Assembly (NCBI RefSeq): GCF_901709675.1
Contig: NC_051105.1
Location: 3,465,104 to 3,529,103 of the forward strand
Reading direction: 5' to 3'
From: Syngnathus acus
Taxonomy: Eukaryota; Chordata; Actinopteri; Syngnathiformes; Syngnathidae
Length of the DNA stretch: 64,000 nucleotides
Position 1 is the stretch's first letter, and each line of letters begins with the position of its first letter. The notes under the pieces are model-generated. The model searched no databases. It was not told the DNA's origin and saw only the letters and a program-made list of their open reading frames with translations. The position numbers and the translations under genes were made by a program. Positions 58,985 to 64,000 of the stretch are shown in pieces.

Positions 58985-60247
58985 CGATTGACTTCTACTC
59001 CTCCAGTTTCGTGGGTGTACTGTAAAATGACAAAAGGTGGAAAAATGCTGGCTTTTACATGTAATGAGGAAGGAGGTTCTGTTACAATTCTGACATCTCA
59101 GAAGGCAAAAATAATTCTGGGTCGACTTTTCTCCTCCACTACACGTTGGTGCGGTCTTTGCAAAATGCCGACTTGGACAGACAGTGTGAAATGTGGTTTG
59201 GTTACAACTCGGATACTCTCAGAAGCTGAAAACGCTGGTCTGAAATTTCCCACTATTGGTGTCAGTGCCCGTCGTCTATAGCGGCAAGGAAAATTGACAA
59301 ATGCTGTCTTTGAGAAGCACCATAAAATGGTGTCCAGAAGAAATCCTTTACATGTACCTCGCCATGCTCCCCAGCCCCCTTGCTGTTTCAGTAAGGTCAA
59401 AGAGATGCCACTGACAAGCGGGAAAATTTCCAGGCTGATGTCGTGCCTCCTATTCCGTTTCGGTTTTGATCATACAAAACAGGCACACCACCAAAAAAAA
59501 AAAAACAGCTTCTGTTATAGCTCTGATAGAATCTCCGTGGAAAACTGCATATTTGAGTTTGTCCCCCCCCCCCCATTCAGTCTCGGTACACAAAAGCGAC
59601 GCAGAACATTGGGGAAAACGCCTGCTGTATGTTACAACTTTGACATCTCTGTTGGAAAAGCAAATATTTCAGTCAATTTCTTTCCTGCCTTTCCGTGTTG
59701 GTGCATTTTATGCTGGATAGCGAAACAGGAATGAGGGGAAAAAAAATTGCCGCCTTTCACCGGCAGCGTGAGATGCGGTTCCGTTCGAGCTCTTACACTA
59801 CCTTAAAAGCTGAAAAATTGCTGGGTTGACTTCGTCCGCTCATTCCGTGCAGGTGCCGATTATACATAATAACAGCACAGAACATTTACGAGCAAATGCA
59901 GGCTTTTACAGGCACAGTCAAATTTTAAGAATGAATCCTTTACATGTGGCTTACCATGCTCCCCCGCACCCTTTGCTATTTCGGTAAGGTCAAAGCGAGG
60001 CCCCGACAACCTCCGACTTAAACGCACGTTTATGTGCACATCCGCATTCATATACATGCAAAAGCACTCGCGCAGTAGGCAAGTCAAGAGGTCAAATCAC
60101 TCCCTGCTGTTTTTTGAAACCAGCTCAGCGTGACTGCAGGAACTAATCCCGCACACACTCTGATCCTCACGTTCACTCTGTGTGCGTGTGCGTCCGCGAG
60201 TGCGTGTGTCAGGGGGGGAAGTGGCGGTCAGACGGGTCATTCATTAC
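58985..60247. repeat. Decayed tandem repeat field, left of the small receptor exon
   Basis: A unit roughly 100-200 bp long recurs with many mismatches. Its signs are TTCCGTG(T/C)(T/A)GGTGC..TTATAC (near 59451, 59689, 59842), GTTACAACT(C/T)(G/T)GACATCTC...GAAGCTGAAAA (59075, 59200, 59630, 59795), GCTTTTACA(T/G)G (59050, 59900), and a longer pair ATCCTTTACATGT...CCATGCTCCCC...GGTAAGGTCAAAG-like (59342-59402 and 59937-59997). Non-coding; no transposon ends. Confidence 0.6.
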
Positions 60248-60295
60248 CTTTCGTCTCTCTCGCTCCGGGTTGAACGTTCCCAGCCACGACTGCAT
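60248..60295 (-). CDS. Seven-transmembrane receptor, small exon (intracellular loop 3)
   Basis: Minus-strand acceptor GTCCTCTCTGCGCAG and donor CGAAAG|GTAATG bound 48 bases, 16 codons, reading MQSWLGTFNPERERRK. The basic run is expected of the cytoplasmic loop between TM5 and TM6, and it joins in frame to the TM6 exon at 49591-49673. Phase at its own acceptor cannot be checked because the upstream exon is not found. The Met here is internal, not a start. The exon sits inside a field of decayed tandem repeats. Its short length makes the call depend on splice signals and frame continuity. Confidence 0.75.
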
Positions 60296-61925
60296 CTGCG
60301 CAGAGAGGACACAAAATGGAGGAGAGGTGTTATTTGGACCATGCCTCCAAAAACAGTGTGCTTCCGTTACAGCTCTATATCCGAAGGCAGAAGATTCATG
60401 GATCAACGTCACCCGCCTTTCCCCCCCCCCCAGCCATCACGTATTGGTGACTTTTATGGAGGACGGGAGGTACTCGGAAAATGGCAACTTTACAGACAGC
60501 GTGATAAGGACTTGCGTTACGGCTCGGATACATGCTCACTAGCCGGAAGAGTTTCTCACAAAACGGAGGAAAAGTTTAATTTGGCCATTCTAAAAACATC
60601 ACACATCCCAATTCCATCTTGGTGCCATTTATATAGAACAGCGACAAAATTGTTCCGTCTAAAAGTACTGTGAAATGGACATTGGTTATGGCTCTCTTTG
60701 GACATCCGTGTGTGTGCAGTTTAAACAGAAATGCGACGGCGAGAAAGGCAGCGTGTTAGGGGCTTCAGTCACGGCTGGAAATTGCTGAGTTGTCTTAATT
60801 CCATTCCGTGTCAGTGCAGCATATACAGAACAGCAAGAGGCAACGTAGGGGAAAAAGACCTGCAGGCTGCGTAAAAGGAACACAACTTTCAAAGAGCAGC
60901 CTTAACGGCCCCGAGAAGCACTTGACGCGACGTGAGAGAGCGCTACACCAGGCTTGTATAAAAATTAATTGGAAAATATTGTGTGAGAATAGCGCTAATT
61001 TATGCCAACCTTGACAAACCTAATTATTAGCAGATGCATGCTTATCACTGTCAAACCATTTATCGCCCCCCCAAAAAAAAAGGCAGTGTTGGGGTTAAAG
61101 CAAGTCCTCACTTCCGCTGGAGCTGTAATTGATGGGAAAGAGAGGCACTTCTGATTGTGAACACCAGACCCCCGAAAGTCAGTGATGAAATTAAATTATA
61201 TTTTAAATTTGTCTATTTCTCAAATGTCTTAAAACACATGTTGTTAAAAAAAATGTGTGTCATATAATGCTGAACTCAGCAAAAAAGGCAACAGAAGATC
61301 ATTGTTTTCACAAGCAGTATGAAAGGGGCATCTACGGTCCGATTTTTGAACGATGATGATGGCAGTGTGAAAACTGCAACTAAGCAGGAAGGACACAAAA
61401 TGGAGGAGAGGTTTGATTTGAACATTTCGAAAAGACTTGCCCTGCAATTACGTATCTGCGCCATTTATACCGGACGGCGTTAGGTGAAGAACAGCTGCGT
61501 GTAAGAGGCCTCCATTTTGATGAGCACAGAATATTTTCAGGTTGACTTTGTGTTTCCAGAGAGCAGCTATGCAACTGGGCTTAAAATTGGCGACAATGCA
61601 AAATCCTTCACTCATTAACCCATTCATGAAGGGAGCACTTTTCACCATGACAGCATCTAGACATGAAGTGGGAAATGATCAGCATCCGTGCACATGACGT
61701 GACACCGGGAAAAGGGGAATCTTTGAAGATGTATTAAAGAGACAGAGGGGGGAAAAAATTGAGAGCGAACGCAGCAGACGGCTTCCTCCGGAGAGAGTAC
61801 GGGAATACATTTCCTTTTGTCTCCTCTCTGGGGGAAATGCAGGGAAATGTCAACAGACACACACATGCACGCCCAAACACATTTGTAATGGAGGTGGCGA
61901 AGGGAGTCAGGAGTTTTATGTAACA
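60296..61925. repeat. Decayed tandem repeat field, right of the small receptor exon (intron, partial)
   Basis: Continuation of the field at 58985: AGGACACAAAATGGAGGAGAGG occurs at about 60306 and again at 61389 (split as AGGACACAAAATGG, AGGAGAGGT), TTGGTGCCATTTATA or CTGCGCCATTTATACC at 60616 and 61455, and TTCCGTGTCAGTGCAGCATA at 60803. The CCGTTACAGCTCTA and GGATACATGCTC blocks are in between. The part 61570-61925 shows little. No further receptor exon is recognised up to the window end. Confidence 0.5.
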
Positions 61926-61929
61926 CAAG

Positions 61930-62184
61930 TAACCGTAATTTCTGGACTTTAAGCCGCACCCATATATAAACCGCACCAGCTAAAATTATGGAAAAATCCA
62001 GTTTTGTTCATATATAAGCCACACCGGACTATAAGCCGTTAATGTCTAATTTCCATATATAAGAGAAATCATACAATATCAAGAAAGTCTAGAAAAATCC
62101 ATCCATATGCCATACTGGACTATAAGCCGTAGGGTTAAAACATTGTGGAAAAAAGTAGCAATTTATAGTCCGGAAAATACGGTA
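61930..62184. mobile_element. MITE, 'gccgca' subfamily
   Basis: TA flanks; left end ACCGTAATTTCTGGACTTTA against right end TATAGTCCGGAAAATACGGT. Internal units read ACTATAAGCCG and TATATAAGCC(A/G)CACC. It is longer than the copies at 24.9 and 32.7 kb (about 255 against 172-174 bases). It directly abuts the next element. Confidence 0.85.
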
Positions 62185-63124
62185 GTGTTGCACAGGGTAC
62201 CGGGAAAAGTATAGAACAGTGGTATCTTTTGGTGTCAAAAACGGTTCGATATCATTTATATTTGTGTGCACTGTTCAAGTCCAATGGAAGCGGTCGCCCA
62301 TCGCCCAACTTGACACGCAAAGTGTCATACGGAACTTTTTGACGACAGCCATGGCAAACCAACCGACATGGCGAAGCCTGTCTGTAAGTCTGTTTTAAAC
62401 AACCGTGGCTGGAGGTAAGCACGCGTCCAATCTGGCCAAGCACTTCGCTGACAGCCATCCAGTGACTAGTTGTGATGCACATTTAACACTACACTTCCCT
62501 ACAAAAAGTACGAGTGTGAATAATTTTGTTACCAATTTGTAGAATTTGACAGGGCATTTAACTAGACATTAATAGGTCAGGCATTATTTTTGCGTTCAAT
62601 AGTGTTTAACAATGTTTACAGTACCGTTTAAAAGTTTGGGGTCACCCAGACAATTTAGTGTTTTCCATGAAAACTAACGTAATTGCACAAGGGTTTTCTA
62701 ATCATCCATTAGCCTTCTAACACAATTAGAAAACACAATGGACCATTAGAACACTGGAGGGATGGTTGCTGGAAATGGGCCTTTATACACCTATGTAGAC
62801 ATTTGCATATAACACATTAACATATTCCTGATTAGTTTAATGTTATCCTAATTGAAAAAAAGCGCGATTTTATTCAAAAAAATAAGGACCCCAAATGACC
62901 CCAAACCTTTGTACGGTAGTGCTAATGTTAGCTTGAAATGTTATTTTCTGATGAAGCATATCCTAATGTTTTGAATTAATAAGAAGAACATTAAAATTTC
63001 TTTGGTCGATTTTATTTTTGCAAATATTACAGATTTTTAGATTTTGGTCGAGGTACTGTATCCGTGCCGGTATCGGGGTACTTTATGCAGGTATAGTAAA
63101 AATGTTGGTATCGCGAGAACACTA
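62183..63124 (+). mobile_element. hAT-like element with broken BED zinc-finger remnant
   Basis: The left end TAGTGTTGCACAGGGTACCG and right end GGTATCGCGAGAACACTA share the inverted outer TAGTGTT and inner GGTACC/GGTATC features. Inside, 62370-62415 reads AKPVCKSVLNNRGWR before a stop, and after a frame change 62423-62461 reads ASNLAKHFADSHP, the hallmark end of the BED finger in hAT/ZBED transposases. The rest of the transposase is missing. No clear 8-bp target duplication is seen. It is interrupted by a 0.3-kb MITE. Confidence 0.6.
62619..62921. mobile_element. MITE with TTTGGGGTCA inverted ends, nested in the hAT-like element
   Basis: The left end CAGTACCGTTTAAAAGTTTG then GGGTCACCC pairs with the reverse complement of the right end, CACTACCGTACAAAGGTTTG then GGGTCA. 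TA precedes the left end. The interior (GTGTTTTCCATGAAAACT, GGGATGGTTGCTGGAAATGG, CACCTATGTAGACATTTGC) is familiar from a very abundant Tc1-type fish MITE. It is less diverged than its host, as expected for a later insertion. Confidence 0.85.
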
Positions 63125-64000
63125 AAAGACATCCGAGGCAAATCTTTGATGGTGGGGGGCAGTGTGAAACGTGCACGCACACACATTCACACATGCACAA
63201 AAGAAATCAAGAACGATGCGCACGGCTCCTCCGTTCAGCTATTTATTAACTTCATGTTGCCATGGTTTCCGGGCGCCCTGACCGTCATTGCAAATGCGAG
63301 TGTGACCACGGTGTGTTTGCGCGGCGGCCCCCTCCACCGTCCACGCCGAGTGCCGCTATACATCAGAATCAACAAACGCCGCCGCCAAGTCTCCAACGCG
63401 CCTGCCTGACCTTTGCCGCAATTTCTCTTAAGCCACGCCACGGCGAGCGAGCACATCAGCAGATTAAGTGTCGAGATGTGATGGAGGGAAGGAACAGGCA
63501 CGGACAAATCACATCCGTAAACACTTCAACCGCGCTATAGGACCACCCTGTCGGGCCTGATAATGGCTCCCTTGCTGATTTCTCCCCATGGGTTTTTTGC
63601 AGCTTTAAAATTGCAAGGCATACTCAGGCGTTACTTTTTTAAAAACTTCTTTTAGAAAAAAAGAAAGAAATGAAAACATTAACCAGCAGCATATGCGTGA
63701 CATGCTATTCTTAGCATAATGTGACGTAAACATCTTCCATCTTGTTTTTTGCCATGTTGGCTTTATTTTGATTTGAAAATAGAGAAAAATAAGAAAGGAA
63801 AGGATGAGGGGGGTCTGGGCCACTCTTAAGGCTCAGCCACCGAAAGGGTCTGATAAAAAGTCCATTTGAAATGTAACCGGACAAACTCTATGACTGTGTG
63901 TTAGTCACACATATCTGTACCACAAGCCGAGCATAGGCGTGTGAAAAACATAAAAATAAGATGCTACAATGGTGTATTTATGTTTCCATAAGTGTCTGTA
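63125..64000. other. Right-edge intron or upstream sequence
   Basis: A short CA run is at 63175-63190. The stretch 63235-63600 is repeat-free, CpG-containing and could be a conserved block. An AAAGAAAGAAA run is at 63655-63675. No receptor exon (no splice-bounded hydrophobic helix) is recognised on the minus strand. Confidence 0.45.

Larger units (their letters stand above)
49674..60247 (-). other. Receptor gene intron, 10.6 kb
   Basis: Bounded by GTAATG at the right and CTGCAG at the left (minus strand). It contains a ~170-bp decayed tandem array (49.7 kb), a degraded LINE (50.2-51.3 kb), a C/T-rich block (52.4-52.56 kb), CA repeats (55.8-56.4 kb), a candidate regulatory block (58.5 kb) and the start of the 58.9-61.6 kb repeat field. 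The stretches 52.9-55.4 and 56.8-58.4 kb are mostly unique sequence with no recognised feature. Confidence 0.7.

Noticed and set aside
59294-59734. 146-codon plus-strand frame
   Set aside because: Falls within the decayed tandem repeat field, with A- and C-runs inside; no domain.
60296-64000. Further upstream receptor exons
   Set aside because: No minus-strand segment here combines an acceptor, a donor and a hydrophobic helix in frame; the remaining exons probably lie beyond the window.

Overview
The window is vertebrate nuclear DNA, most likely from a ray-finned (teleost) fish. It is almost entirely non-coding: large introns, CpG-rich islands, many CA/CG microsatellites, long homopolymer runs, and decayed transposable elements of types I recognise from fish genomes. 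These include a LINE, L2-like 3' tails, tRNA-headed SINE-like units, TA-flanked MITEs and hAT-like elements. No bacterial-style gene, operon, CRISPR array or terminator is present. Nearly all long open frames are accidents of low-complexity or CpG-rich sequence.

One gene can be assembled with confidence, on the minus strand. Four exons (60248-60295, 49591-49673, 34225-34372, 27963-28133) have canonical GT/AG borders and join in one frame. They give the last ~149 residues of a seven-transmembrane receptor: intracellular loop 3, TM6, TM7 and a cytoplasmic tail with an acidic cluster ending at a TGA. The TM6/TM7 pattern resembles the cAMP-receptor-like/TMEM116-type family; this is from memory and no search was run. 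Introns are about 10.6, 15.2 and 6.1 kb. The 5' exons lie beyond 64 kb or were not recognised. A second possible minus-strand exon sits at the left edge (1-72), with a good splice acceptor and 24 open codons, product unknown.

Layout. 1-72: edge exon. 73-27962: intergenic or intron of a neighbouring gene, with putative conserved regulatory blocks (about 1.0, 3.3, 7.4, 9.1 and 23.6 kb), a strong CpG island at 11.6-13.3 kb, a second at 21.8-22.6 kb, decayed tandem arrays at 17.4-18.3 and 21.1-21.7 kb, and a MITE at 24.9 kb. 27963-60295: the receptor gene. Its introns carry a second MITE subfamily (32.7 kb), decayed direct duplications (37.8-40.9 kb), a hAT-like MITE (41.0 kb), purine-rich blocks (34.7, 37.3, 48.5 kb), a ~170-bp decayed tandem array (49.7 kb) and a degraded LINE lacking its catalytic core (50.2-51.3 kb). 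58.9-61.6 kb: a decayed tandem array surrounding the small receptor exon. 61.9-63.1 kb: a third MITE subfamily abutting a hAT-like element with a broken BED finger, itself interrupted by a 0.3-kb MITE.

I found no convincing new molecular system. The most interesting items are the receptor gene itself, several mutually different heavily decayed tandem arrays not explained by known mobile elements, and the nested transposon cluster on the right. All family names rest on recall of consensus sequences and should be confirmed by database search.
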